NCBI GenBank assembly: GCA_016278585.1
Contig: JADQBO010000484.1
Span: 1 to 31,804, forward strand
Origin: Desulfosporosinus sp.
GTDB taxonomy: Bacteria > Bacillota > Desulfitobacteriia > Desulfitobacteriales > Desulfitobacteriaceae
DNA length: 31,804 nucleotides
Direction: 5' to 3'
Positions 16,787 to 24,370 of the stretch are shown here, piece after piece. Position 1 is the stretch's first letter. The number at the start of each line of letters is the position of its first letter. The translations under genes were made by a program, and so were the position numbers. The notes under the pieces were generated by a model. It saw only the letters and a program-made list of their open reading frames with translations. It ran no database searches and had not been told where the DNA came from.

Positions 16787-16816
16787 TTGACAACTGCCCA
16801 GCCAGCTCGGTATAAT
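16787..16816 (+). promoter_or_regulatory. promoter for the plus-strand gene
   Basis: TTGACA (16787-16792), 18 bases, TATAAT (16811-16816) on the plus strand. It is back to back with the carD promoter, the -35 boxes being about 70 bases apart. Confidence 0.75.
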
Positions 16817-16848
16817 AGAGATGGCAGAAAGGAGTGAGGATAGCACAC

Positions 16849-17241
16849 ATGGAGCAACTCACTGACCAATTCCAAGACACGGTAAAGTCTCTGTTGATCA
16901 GGCATCAAAGCATTTTGGATATCTTGACCAAAGGGCAAGAAACTTCAGCGCGTGTTAACCGAGCCGTCGTCAAATCTGTGACAAGCTGTGGTTGCCATGC
17001 AGTGAATGCGCGTAAGAAATCCTTACCCACTGATGCAAGCCTCGCTGATTTAAAAGAGCTTTTGGACAGCCAGCTTGAAGGAGTCGTTTGTGATAATTGC
17101 CGAGATATTATAGAAGCAGAAATAGGTAAGCAACTCTTTTATATTGCGGCACTATCTAACGCCTTGGATATCTCGCTGACCGATGTCCTAGACCAAGAAC
17201 ACAAAAAACTCCAGACTTTAACAATTTTCAATTTGACGTAA
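16849..17241 (+). CDS. unknown protein with two cysteine pairs
   Basis: I do not recognise this gene with confidence. It has 130 residues from MEQLTDQFQDTVKSLLIRHQ, soluble and mostly helical in character. An in-frame GTG 15 bases earlier abuts the AAAGGAG site and is unlikely. Cysteines are at C47/C49 (TSCGCHA) and C81/C84 (CDNC), a possible metal site. Residues 90-120 (EIGKQLFYIAALSNALDISL) resemble the helical tail of MazG-type pyrophosphohydrolases, but the acidic catalytic motifs are not evident. It is the only gene on the plus strand, with its own near-consensus promoter and a hairpin 40 bases after its stop. Confidence 0.85.
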   Translation: MEQLTDQFQDTVKSLLIRHQSILDILTKGQETSARVNRAVVKSVTSCGCHAVNARKKSLPTDASLADLKELLDSQLEGVVCDNCRDIIEAEIGKQLFYIAALSNALDISLTDVLDQEHKKLQTLTIFNLT

Positions 17242-17279
17242 GTCATTGCCCCATTTATGTAATAGGTTTAAAGTAATTA

Positions 17280-17300
17280 AGCTCCTGCCTTGCAGGAGCT
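17280..17300. terminator. hairpin between convergent genes
   Basis: A perfect 9-base stem AGCTCCTGC/GCAGGAGCT with a 3-base loop, between the plus-strand unknown gene and the minus-strand rubredoxin gene. Flanks are AT-rich on both sides without a clean U run, so it may stop transcription from both directions. Confidence 0.55.
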
Positions 17301-17329
17301 ATTATATTGATGTAACCTTTTAACTTTAA

Positions 17330-17506
17330 TTATAAAGGTTTGACCATTTTTTTACCAGCTCCACATAACGGGCATTTCCAGGTGTCCGGCAACTCCTCAA
17401 AAGGAACACCTTTTGGTATTTTACTTTTCTTACAGCCTTTTTCCGGATTATAGATATACCCACAACTTGGCATTTGACATTGCCACATTTTACTTTCTTC
17501 GCTCAA
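17330..17506 (-). CDS. rubredoxin with CX4C first site
   Basis: Small iron electron carrier. The core reads MWQCQMPSCGYIY, then IPKGVPFEELPDTWKCPLCG. The second knuckle is the normal CPLCG, but the first is C-X4-C instead of the usual C-X2-C, and one more cysteine sits in PEKGCKKSK. The 58-residue form uses a TTG 11 bases after GGAGG. An ATG at 17488 (52 aa) lacks a good site, and a GTG at 17518 falls inside the ribosome site. Similar CX4C rubredoxins are known from sulfate reducers. It lies downstream of the double-cubane reductase pair, beyond a hairpin. Confidence 0.85.
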   Translation of the reverse strand: MSEESKMWQCQMPSCGYIYNPEKGCKKSKIPKGVPFEELPDTWKCPLCGAGKKMVKPL

Positions 17507-17603
17507 TTCTACTCTCACCTCCGGTCAATAGTTTATCACTAAGTGATTAAAACTCCAATTAGTATTGAAAACTAAAAAGCACAAAACAAAGAATGCTTTT
17601 CTT

Positions 17604-17647
17604 ATAACGAATAGCCCTTGCCTCTAATGTCAAGGGCTATTCGTTAT
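17604..17647 (-). terminator. strong hairpin after the reductase-activator gene
   Basis: A perfect 17-base inverted repeat (17604-17620 and 17631-17647; core AATAGCCCTTG) with a 10-base loop, starting 5 bases past the activator gene's stop codon. The stem is strong, but the minus-strand RNA lacks a good U run (AAGAAAAGC follows). Confidence 0.65.
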
Positions 17648-17651
17648 TTTG

Positions 17652-18392
17652 TTATGCAAGTAATGCCGCACCTAAAGCAACCGTCAATTCCGGCTCCGGT
17701 GGGATCACGACGTTTTCCTTTAACTCTCCCTCGAGAAAACGAACAAGGAGGCTGTAATGGGCCCCTCCCCCAGTAAAAATTAAACATTTCGGATGTCCAA
17801 CAGACTCCACAAAATTAGCAAGACGTTTTGCCGTACTTTTAAAAAGTCCCGCAATCACTTCAGGTTTGGGGATTCCTTTAGCAATCATTGTGATAACTTC
17901 TGATTCGGCAAACACAGTACACATGGAATTAATAGGCATTGGCTTAGCCTCCGCAGCTAAATCCAACTCCTCAGTCGTTAGATCTAACCCCTTCAGGATA
18001 ATATCTAAAAAACGCCCGGTCCCAGCAGCACACTTATCATTCATGATAAACTGAACGACCTTGCCCTCGGAATTTTTTCGAATAACCTTAGCGTCTTGCC
18101 CACCTAAGTCGAGAATGTACGAATCATCCGGGAAATAAGCATGACACCCTCTACTCTGGCAAGTAATTTCTGTCATTACCCGTCCTTCAGGAAAGTTTAC
18201 TCGCCCATACCCTGTGACCACAAGCTTTTTCGGTTTTTCTCCATTTTCCGCGACATAGGACTTTAGAAGAGTAAGACCTGCTTGCACGGAATCGAAACGG
18301 GAGGGTACAACTTGGCTGTATACCCGCTCCCCGTTTTGTAACACAACCAACTTTGTATTAACTGAGCCTAGATCTAGTCCAGCTTGTTTCAT
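17652..18392 (-). CDS. ATP-dependent activator of the double-cubane protein (BadF/HgdC family)
   Basis: ASKHA-fold ATPase with one [4Fe-4S] cluster shared by a homodimer; hydrolyses ATP to push an electron at very low potential into its partner. 246 residues. ATP motifs are GLDLGSVNTK (5-14) and DLGGQDAKVI (95-104). The cluster cysteines are C121 in NDKCAAGTGRF and C158 in INSMCTVFAES; FTGGGAHYSLL closes the nucleotide site. Its ATG overlaps the stop of the upstream gene (ATGA), so the two are coupled. By neighbour it is the reductase of a double-cubane-cluster protein rather than of a 2-hydroxyacyl-CoA dehydratase. Confidence 0.9.
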   Translation of the reverse strand: MKQAGLDLGSVNTKLVVLQNGERVYSQVVPSRFDSVQAGLTLLKSYVAENGEKPKKLVVTGYGRVNFPEGRVMTEITCQSRGCHAYFPDDSYILDLGGQDAKVIRKNSEGKVVQFIMNDKCAAGTGRFLDIILKGLDLTTEELDLAAEAKPMPINSMCTVFAESEVITMIAKGIPKPEVIAGLFKSTAKRLANFVESVGHPKCLIFTGGGAHYSLLVRFLEGELKENVVIPPEPELTVALGAALLA

Positions 18393-19675
18393 GCACGAAT
18401 CATCTCAATTAAGGCCTCAATCCGGGTCAAAAGCTGGCCTTGATCTTCTTCCGAAAAATCACTTTCCAGTCGCAAGAAGGGGATCTTTTTCTTCTCCATT
18501 TCCTTACCCACAAAATAGCTCTCTACACCATAAGGCTGGCAGAACTGGAGATTAAAATCAATCACCGCGTCTGCTTTTAAAGTTGCTGCCATAAACGATA
18601 TATCTTCCATGCGCCCTTGATTCGGGGTAAAGCAAGCGCAATTCACCTTCAATGGTCGCTTAGCAATATTAGTAAGCATATCCGATACGTTGTCTCCTTG
18701 TACAGTGATATCCTTATAATAGCGTTCTCCTGTACAGGTTTCTTCCCCAACAACGACCGCCCCAGCTTGTTCGATTAAGGCATGAAGTTTCCATGCGGGA
18801 AGCGGTTGAGGGGTTCCTGTAATAAGAATCCTTGGTGCATCTAAAGGTGCAACTCCTATCCCCTCTTTGACTCGCACATCAAGTTCATCGCACAGAAGAT
18901 TAACTTGAGCAGCGAAACGAACTGGATCATCAAAGAAGGAGAGCTGATTGATCAGTAGAACATCTAAACCGTGAATAGGTGCGGGGTTATGTTTTCTCAA
19001 GTTAGCTAATCTTTGCAGCGCTTGCCGTTTATTATTGATCTTCTCAATCCCCTGAGCAAGATTCTCAACGGTTAAGTCCACCTTGGTTTCACGTTCAATG
19101 AAAGCTGCAAACTCACGCACTTCTTGTTCCCAGAGATGGGCGTCTTTGGAATCTTTTTTTTGCGGAAGGTCCATTACATAGGTGGGAATATATTCATTGA
19201 GAATCTCCCATGCCTTTTTCTTACCATCACAGGTCGTCTCTCCAATGACCCAATCAGAAACTTGAAAATACGGGCAAATGCGGTCTAGTTTAAAGCCCAT
19301 GGTGGACTTAATTAACGGACAGAGGTTACGCGGCAGGACTTTTTCTCCCGAAGAAACTGTATACTGCGCTCCAGCACATAAACCGATACTAGCACTCCCT
19401 GTTGCTACGATAATTTCCTCTGGGACATAGACGCAAAAAGTAGAGAACACCTTAGCGCCTGCTTTTTTCATAGTATAGAGTTCGTGCACTCGAATCCCAT
19501 GAACATCTCCAACTATAGCGTCGAAATATCCCATTGCTTTAGGACGATTAGGTCGTTCTAAAAAAAGACTTGTAAAAATCGCCGGTACAGGGCCCAGAAA
19601 CTCATCATGTTTCTCTAAATCCATCCCTAGGGCTGTCCATAATTCTCTGTTATCCATTCTATTATCCACCAACAT
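18389..19675 (-). CDS. double-cubane-cluster anaerobic reductase (2-hydroxyacyl-CoA dehydratase superfamily)
   Basis: Single-subunit relative of HgdA/HgdB-type dehydratases. It resembles the double-cubane-cluster protein of Carboxydothermus, which holds an [8Fe-9S] centre and reduces small molecules such as acetylene when fed by its ATPase. The physiological substrate is unknown. 428 residues. Conserved-looking cysteines are C81 (FSTFCVYVPEE), C119 (PRNLCPLIKS), C134 (RICPYF), C149 (GETTCDGKKK), C314 (GEETCTGERYY) and C346/C348 (VNCACF). The ATG at 19675 follows GAGGGGAG. The absence of a second dehydratase subunit supports the double-cubane type over a dehydratase. Confidence 0.88.
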   Translation of the reverse strand: MLVDNRMDNRELWTALGMDLEKHDEFLGPVPAIFTSLFLERPNRPKAMGYFDAIVGDVHGIRVHELYTMKKAGAKVFSTFCVYVPEEIIVATGSASIGLCAGAQYTVSSGEKVLPRNLCPLIKSTMGFKLDRICPYFQVSDWVIGETTCDGKKKAWEILNEYIPTYVMDLPQKKDSKDAHLWEQEVREFAAFIERETKVDLTVENLAQGIEKINNKRQALQRLANLRKHNPAPIHGLDVLLINQLSFFDDPVRFAAQVNLLCDELDVRVKEGIGVAPLDAPRILITGTPQPLPAWKLHALIEQAGAVVVGEETCTGERYYKDITVQGDNVSDMLTNIAKRPLKVNCACFTPNQGRMEDISFMAATLKADAVIDFNLQFCQPYGVESYFVGKEMEKKKIPFLRLESDFSEEDQGQLLTRIEALIEMIRA

Positions 19676-19838
19676 TAAATTCTCCCCTCTAATTATAACG
19701 TTTTAATTATTATATATTATCACTAAATAGATATGTTTAAAAGAGCCTGTTTAGACATTGCTTACTCAAATAACCCGAAACATAGTATATACTCTCACAG
19801 AAGAGAGGGTCTTGAATCAATATAGTTATTAAAGAATT

Positions 19839-19867
19839 AAGTAGCCCGGACTAATTCCGGACTACTT
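19839..19867 (-). terminator. terminator of the Spo0E-like gene
   Basis: 12-base arms (AAGTAGTCCGGA with TCCGGGCTACTT in the minus-strand RNA) around a 5-base loop. The single irregular pair is G-U only in the minus RNA. A weak tract, AATTCTTTAAT, follows. The rest of the gap to the reductase gene (19676-19838) shows only a small CTCTC/GAGAG hairpin. Confidence 0.65.
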
Positions 19868-19883
19868 TATGACCAATCTTTAT

Positions 19884-20054
19884 TTACTTCGTATTTTTTT
19901 TATTCAATCTATAAACTCTATTTAATAGTTTGTCCAACTCACGGCTAGATTTAATGACATCCTCGGAAGTTAGCTCTTTACATAAGGCAAGCTTATTTAA
20001 TTGATCACGTTTTATTTCAACGGCATTGAGTAAATCTAATAACTCGTCCCTCAT
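19884..20054 (-). CDS. Spo0E family aspartyl-phosphate phosphatase
   Basis: A 56-residue helical-hairpin protein, MRDELLDLLNAVEIKRDQL to VYRLNKKNTK. The second helix has the Spo0E hallmark SXELD (SSRELDKLL). Relatives dephosphorylate the sporulation regulator Spo0A~P and so delay sporulation; the target here is inferred. The ATG is preceded by GGAAGG, and the gene has its own promoter and terminator, so it is a free-standing unit between radA and the double-cubane reductase. Confidence 0.85.
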   Translation of the reverse strand: MRDELLDLLNAVEIKRDQLNKLALCKELTSEDVIKSSRELDKLLNRVYRLNKKNTK

Positions 20055-20105
20055 CAAAATTACCTTCCTTAACGCCCAATAGGCTAAAATACAAGCTTAG
20101 AGGTA

Positions 20106-20168
20106 TAAGGTAGATGTACCACTTGAAGAAGTGGGAGTCTTCCGAATTGGATAAAACAAGGTACCTTA
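20106..20168. other. nested inverted repeats in the leader of the Spo0E-like gene
   Basis: Outer TAAGGTA (20106-20112) pairs with TACCTTA (20162-20168), and inner CCACTT (20119-20124) pairs with AAGTGG (20129-20134). GAAGA/TCTTC (20125-20129, 20138-20142) offers a competing pairing. On the plus strand the stretch AAGTGGGAGTCTTCC recalls the right ends of some IS200/IS605-type elements, but no transposase is near. It may be a leader RNA structure or an element remnant. Confidence 0.35.
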
Positions 20169-20239
20169 GGATTAGATATAAATTATCCAGGATATATTAG
20201 GCATCACTCCTAACTCAATTTATTTACATCTTTGTAAAA

Positions 20240-20268
20240 ATTTTATATCATTTTTTTCTAGTTTGCAA
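20240..20268 (-). promoter_or_regulatory. promoter for the Spo0E-like gene
   Basis: TTGCAA (20263-20268), 17 bases, TAAAAT (20240-20245) on the minus strand, giving a leader of about 180 bases that includes the inverted repeats at 20106-20168. Confidence 0.5.
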
Positions 20269-20336
20269 GAATGTTGTAAACCGTTGTCATTATAACCTCT
20301 ATGAGTTCATCTTAAGGATCTTCCGTGGTTGGAAAT

Positions 20337-21728
20337 TCAGTTTTTATAGGTAGCTGTAGTCTTCATATTCAAATCCATAATGACATCATACAAAGTACTA
20401 AGCTCTATGATTTTAAGATTCTTAAATCTTGTAGCATCTCTTATCGCATTTTTTGCTACATAGACACGTCTGAATCCCATTCTGTCTATTTCTCGGATGC
20501 GCGCCTCAATCGAAGGTACTTTTTTCAGTTCTCCAGTGAGCCCTACATCTGCCACAAACACGGTGTCATTGGGGATTGCTTTATCTTTGACAGATGAAAC
20601 AATACACATGATAATGGCCAAGCTTACAGATTGTTCTTTAAGTTGAAGTCCACCTGTCGTTTTGATCACTACATTTTTATCATATAGGTTAAGTTTACCT
20701 CTTTGTTCCAAGATAGAAATTAGGGTGTTTAATTGATCTCTTTTCAAACACTCTCCAATTCTAGAGGGATAGGGAGTAAAGGATTTAGATACAAGGCTTT
20801 CGACTTCCACAATAATTGGGCGTGTCCCCTCTTTGATTACGGTTAAGGCGCTCCCCGAAACCGTTTGTCCCTCTCCCCTTTGGGTCATAAAAAACTCTGA
20901 CGGATTATCAATTGATAACATCCCCTGTTCAGTCATCGAAAAAAAACCTATTTCGCCAGTGCTCCCGAACCTGTTTTTAGAACACCATGCCCCCCTTAGT
21001 TCCTCCCCATTTTCTCCATTGAGAATTAACACAGCGTCAACTAGATGTTCTAAAGCTCGGAGTCCGGCAATTTCATCGTCTTTCGTCATTTGCCCAACCA
21101 TGATCACGGCTCTGGGCCGGTTATTATTCTTAGCGATCTTTAAGAGTTCATTAGCACACTCCATCGTCTGGATCGGTGAACCAGGCCGAGAATTATGTTC
21201 TTCAAGGGTGAATGTCTGAATGCTGTCGATGATAATCAAATCAGGGTCAAGCTCTTCGATTGAGGTGAGCACATGGTTCATGCTTGTATCCGAATATATC
21301 CATATGCTACTCTTACTTCCCTTCAAGATGCGGTCTGACCTACTTTTAATTTGACTGTCACTCTCTTCGGCTGAAGCATATAAAACCTTGTAGCCCTTAT
21401 TAGAGACATCATCAGCCACTTGTAAAAGTAACGTTGATTTTCCCGCCCCAGGACGTGCTGTCAAAATAATAATCGAATCTTTAACAATACCTCCACCCAA
21501 TACTCGGTTAAATTCATTGATACTCGTGACAATTCTATCGCTATTGCCGACTAAGACCTCTGATAACATCTTTGGAGAAGTCTTTCTCTTACTTAATGAC
21601 GTCGTCGTTTTAGGTTGACTCTCTGATTCCTCAAATGTGTTCCACTCCTCACAGTTTTGACACTTGCCCAACCATTTTGGACTTTCTGATCCGCAATTAG
21701 AACACCGATAAATCAACTTAGTCTTCAT
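20337..21728 (-). CDS. radA: RadA/Sms DNA repair protein, divergent
   Basis: RecA-like branch-migration ATPase used in recombinational repair. 463 residues from MKTKLIYRCSNCGSESPKWL, with GGGGAG 5 bases before this ATG; an ATG four codons earlier is less likely. The zinc finger is C9-C12-C23-C26. Walker A is ARPGAGKST (91-99), departing from the usual GDPGIGKST. The RadA-specific KNRFG motif is at 251-255 (CSKNRFGSTGEIGFF). The C-terminal Lon-like domain is present (VADVGLTGELKKVPSIEARI). Substitutions at normally invariant places suggest a fast-evolving copy or a paralogue. It has its own promoter after the clpC terminator. Confidence 0.9.
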   Translation of the reverse strand: MKTKLIYRCSNCGSESPKWLGKCQNCEEWNTFEESESQPKTTTSLSKRKTSPKMLSEVLVGNSDRIVTSINEFNRVLGGGIVKDSIIILTARPGAGKSTLLLQVADDVSNKGYKVLYASAEESDSQIKSRSDRILKGSKSSIWIYSDTSMNHVLTSIEELDPDLIIIDSIQTFTLEEHNSRPGSPIQTMECANELLKIAKNNNRPRAVIMVGQMTKDDEIAGLRALEHLVDAVLILNGENGEELRGAWCSKNRFGSTGEIGFFSMTEQGMLSIDNPSEFFMTQRGEGQTVSGSALTVIKEGTRPIIVEVESLVSKSFTPYPSRIGECLKRDQLNTLISILEQRGKLNLYDKNVVIKTTGGLQLKEQSVSLAIIMCIVSSVKDKAIPNDTVFVADVGLTGELKKVPSIEARIREIDRMGFRRVYVAKNAIRDATRFKNLKIIELSTLYDVIMDLNMKTTATYKN

Positions 21729-21772
21729 GTATCTCCCCATTTCCGCAAAGGAACTTTATAATTACCTTGAGA

Positions 21773-21801
21773 ATAATAATGCCATCGTTCCATCCTTGCA
21801 A
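21773..21801 (-). promoter_or_regulatory. promoter for radA
   Basis: TTGCAA (21796-21801), 17 bases, TATTAT (21773-21778) on the minus strand, about 45 bases before the radA ATG. Confidence 0.55.
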
Positions 21802-21821
21802 TGATTACTTCTGACTCCATG

Positions 21822-21860
21822 TAAAATGGTTTAGGGGCAATTTATGAATTGCCCCTAAAC
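21822..21860 (-). terminator. terminator of the ctsR-clpC operon
   Basis: Perfect 14-base stem (21829-21842 with 21847-21860; core TTAGGGGCAATT) and a 4-base loop, followed in the minus-strand RNA by CATTTTAC. It sits 3 bases beyond the clpC stop. Confidence 0.8.
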
Positions 21861-21863
21861 TGT

Positions 21864-24305
21864 TTAAATCTTGGTAAACTTTATTTTGTCATCATCTGCT
21901 ACTACACGAATTTTGTCTCCAGTTTTGAATTCTCCTTCAAGTATTTTCTCGGAAAGAGCATCTTCAATTAATCGTTGAATGGCCCGACGAAGTGGGCGCG
22001 CTCCAAAAATCGGATCATTCCCCTCTTTGGCTATCAATTCAATTGCACTCTTCTCAACCTCAAGCTCTAAGCCATTTTCACTCAAGCGCTTATTCACCTG
22101 ATGAATCAATATTTCGGAAATTTTCACTAAATGTTCTTCTTGAAGAGCATGGAAGACTACTAACTCGTCAATTCTATTTAGAAACTCGGGACGGAAGGAA
22201 CGTTTTAACTCTTCCATCACATATCCACGCATGTTTTTATAGTCAGTTTTTTCATCTTTTTTTGGTGCAAAGCCCATAGCTTCCTTTTTCAGGAAAGAAG
22301 ATCCTACATTGGAGGTCATGATTATGACAGTATTTCGGAAATCTACAGTCCTTCCCTTAGTGTCCGTTAAGCGCCCATCTTCAAGGACTTGAAGTAATAT
22401 ATTAAATGCCTCAGGATGTGCCTTTTCAATTTCATCCAACAAAACAACACTATAGGGTTTTCGTCTTACCGCTTCTGTAAGCTGACCCCCTTCATCATGT
22501 CCGACATATCCCGGAGGTGCCCCTACAAGCCGAGAAACGGCATGTTTCTCCATATATTCCGACATATCAATGCGAATCAGCGCTTTTTCATCCCCAAACA
22601 TCCCCTCTGCCAAAGCCCGTCCAAGTTCGGTTTTCCCGACCCCTGTTGGTCCAAGAAAAATGAAGGAACCAATCGGACGTTTCGGGTCTTTTAGGCCTGC
22701 CCGCGCCCGGCGTACTGCCCGGGCCACTGCTGTGACTGCATCCTCCTGCCCAATGAGTCGTTGATGAAGAATATCCTCCAGATGCAGGAGGCGTTCGCTT
22801 TCTTCTTCTGCGAGTTTTTTAACCGGTATTCCTGTCCAACTCGCTACAATTTGAGCGATATCATCCCCGGTAACCATAGCATTTTCTTTATACCGTTGAT
22901 TTTGCCATGCTCCACGTTGCTCAGCAAGCTCTGCTCGTAATTTTTGTTCTTGATCACGATACTCTGCCGCTTTCTCAAATTCCTGGCTTGAAACGGCCGC
23001 TTCTTTCTCTTTCTTCAACCGTTCCGTTTCTTCCTCTAGTAATTTTAAGTCTGGTGGTGCCGTATAGCTAGCCAGCCGAACTCGGGAAGCGGCTTCATCC
23101 ATCAGATCGATAGCCTTGTCTGGCAAGAAACGATCTGAAATATATCGATCAGACAGTTGAGCAGCAGCCTCAATTGCCTCATCCGTAATCTTAACCCGGT
23201 GATGGGCTTCGTAACGATCCCTCAAGCCGCTAAGAATCATAATTGCTTCCTTGACAGTTGGCTCACCGACCGTGATGGGTTGAAAACGTCGTTCTAACGC
23301 CGTATCCTTCTCTATATATTTACGATATTCGTCTAACGTTGTCGCCCCAATACATTGCAGCTCTCCCCTTGCTAAGGCGGGCTTTAGAATGTTTGCAGCA
23401 TCGATAGCACCTTCTGCAGCCCCCGCTCCTATCAAAGTATGCAGTTCATCAATAAAGAGAATGATGTTTCCATCCGCTCGGATCTCCTCCATAACTTTCT
23501 TTAAACGCTCTTCAAATTCGCCACGATATTTACTTCCAGCGACCATCGCTGAAAGATCTAAGGTGATAACACGTTTGTTAACCAGTATCTCCGGGACTCT
23601 ATTGCTGATAATCCCCTGTGCCAATCCTTCGGCTATGGCTGTTTTACCCACACCAGGTTCTCCTATTAGTGCAGGATTATTTTTAGTTCGGCGGCTTAGA
23701 ACCTGAATGACCCGTTCTATCTCCTTTTCCCGCCCAATCACGGGGTCTAGACGTCCTTCGCGTGCTTGTAACGTAAGGTCACGCCCAAACTCATTGAGAG
23801 CAGGTGTATTCACAGGGCCCGCATTTTTAGGTGTTGGGATAGAGTTAGGAGCTGGCATTACAGATTCATCCAATTCTCCGCCCAATAATTTAACGACCTG
23901 TTTCCATACCCTTTCAGGACTCACGTTGAGGTTCGCTAAGACACGCGCAGCAATTCCCTCTCCCTCCATAATGAGACCTAAAAGCAAATGTTCGGTTCCA
24001 ATATAATTAACATCTTGTCGGTGTGCTTCCTCATTCGCTAACTCCAAAACTCTTTTTACTCGGGGAGTAAATCCAACGTCTCCTTTGACAGGCTGACCTA
24101 CTCCGGTGACATCTTCGACCTGACTACGAATTTTAGCAAGATCTAAACCCATTCCCTTTAAGACCTGGGCAGCAATTCCTTCCCCTTCTTGAATTAGCCC
24201 AAGTAAAATGTGCTCAGTCCCTACAACTTGATGTCCCATTCGTTTGGCTTCACTATGGGCTAACGCTAATACTTTCTTTGCACGTTCCGTATAACGTTCC
24301 TTCAT
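21864..24305 (-). CDS. clpC: ATP-dependent Clp protease ATPase subunit ClpC
   Basis: HSP100 unfoldase that feeds ClpP; in Firmicutes it degrades McsB-phosphorylated proteins and CtsR. 813 residues. Two N-domain repeats (KRMGHQVVGTEHILLGLIQE and the copy near 90) come first. The first AAA+ module has Walker A GEPGVGKT near 210, and a UVR-bearing middle domain follows (FEKAAEYRDQEQKLRAELAE). The second AAA+ module has GPTGVGKTELGRALAE near 550. The C-terminal domain ends GDKIRVVADDDKIKFTKI. It is last in the CtsR operon, 65 bases after mcsB. Confidence 0.98.
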   Translation of the reverse strand: MKERYTERAKKVLALAHSEAKRMGHQVVGTEHILLGLIQEGEGIAAQVLKGMGLDLAKIRSQVEDVTGVGQPVKGDVGFTPRVKRVLELANEEAHRQDVNYIGTEHLLLGLIMEGEGIAARVLANLNVSPERVWKQVVKLLGGELDESVMPAPNSIPTPKNAGPVNTPALNEFGRDLTLQAREGRLDPVIGREKEIERVIQVLSRRTKNNPALIGEPGVGKTAIAEGLAQGIISNRVPEILVNKRVITLDLSAMVAGSKYRGEFEERLKKVMEEIRADGNIILFIDELHTLIGAGAAEGAIDAANILKPALARGELQCIGATTLDEYRKYIEKDTALERRFQPITVGEPTVKEAIMILSGLRDRYEAHHRVKITDEAIEAAAQLSDRYISDRFLPDKAIDLMDEAASRVRLASYTAPPDLKLLEEETERLKKEKEAAVSSQEFEKAAEYRDQEQKLRAELAEQRGAWQNQRYKENAMVTGDDIAQIVASWTGIPVKKLAEEESERLLHLEDILHQRLIGQEDAVTAVARAVRRARAGLKDPKRPIGSFIFLGPTGVGKTELGRALAEGMFGDEKALIRIDMSEYMEKHAVSRLVGAPPGYVGHDEGGQLTEAVRRKPYSVVLLDEIEKAHPEAFNILLQVLEDGRLTDTKGRTVDFRNTVIIMTSNVGSSFLKKEAMGFAPKKDEKTDYKNMRGYVMEELKRSFRPEFLNRIDELVVFHALQEEHLVKISEILIHQVNKRLSENGLELEVEKSAIELIAKEGNDPIFGARPLRRAIQRLIEDALSEKILEGEFKTGDKIRVVADDDKIKFTKI

Positions 24306-24370
24306 TAATAATTCATCCTTTCTTTGTTTCGAGACACGAGGTTAACCAAAGTGCTCTCGAAGTTCGATGG

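Noticed and set aside
17604..17647. 17-base perfect inverted repeat as a mobile-element or attachment site
   Set aside because: Placed 5 bases after a stop codon with a short loop; a transcription terminator is the simpler reading.
18389..19675. Classical 2-hydroxyacyl-CoA dehydratase subunit (HgdA/HgdB)
   Set aside because: No second dehydratase subunit and no CoA-transferase nearby; the sequence resembles the single-subunit double-cubane proteins.
20106..20168. Intact IS200/IS605 element
   Set aside because: Only a vague resemblance of one hairpin; no transposase or TnpB frame nearby.
23389..24006. Plus-strand frames of about 100 codons opposite clpC
   Set aside because: Shadows of conserved ClpC coding sequence on the other strand.
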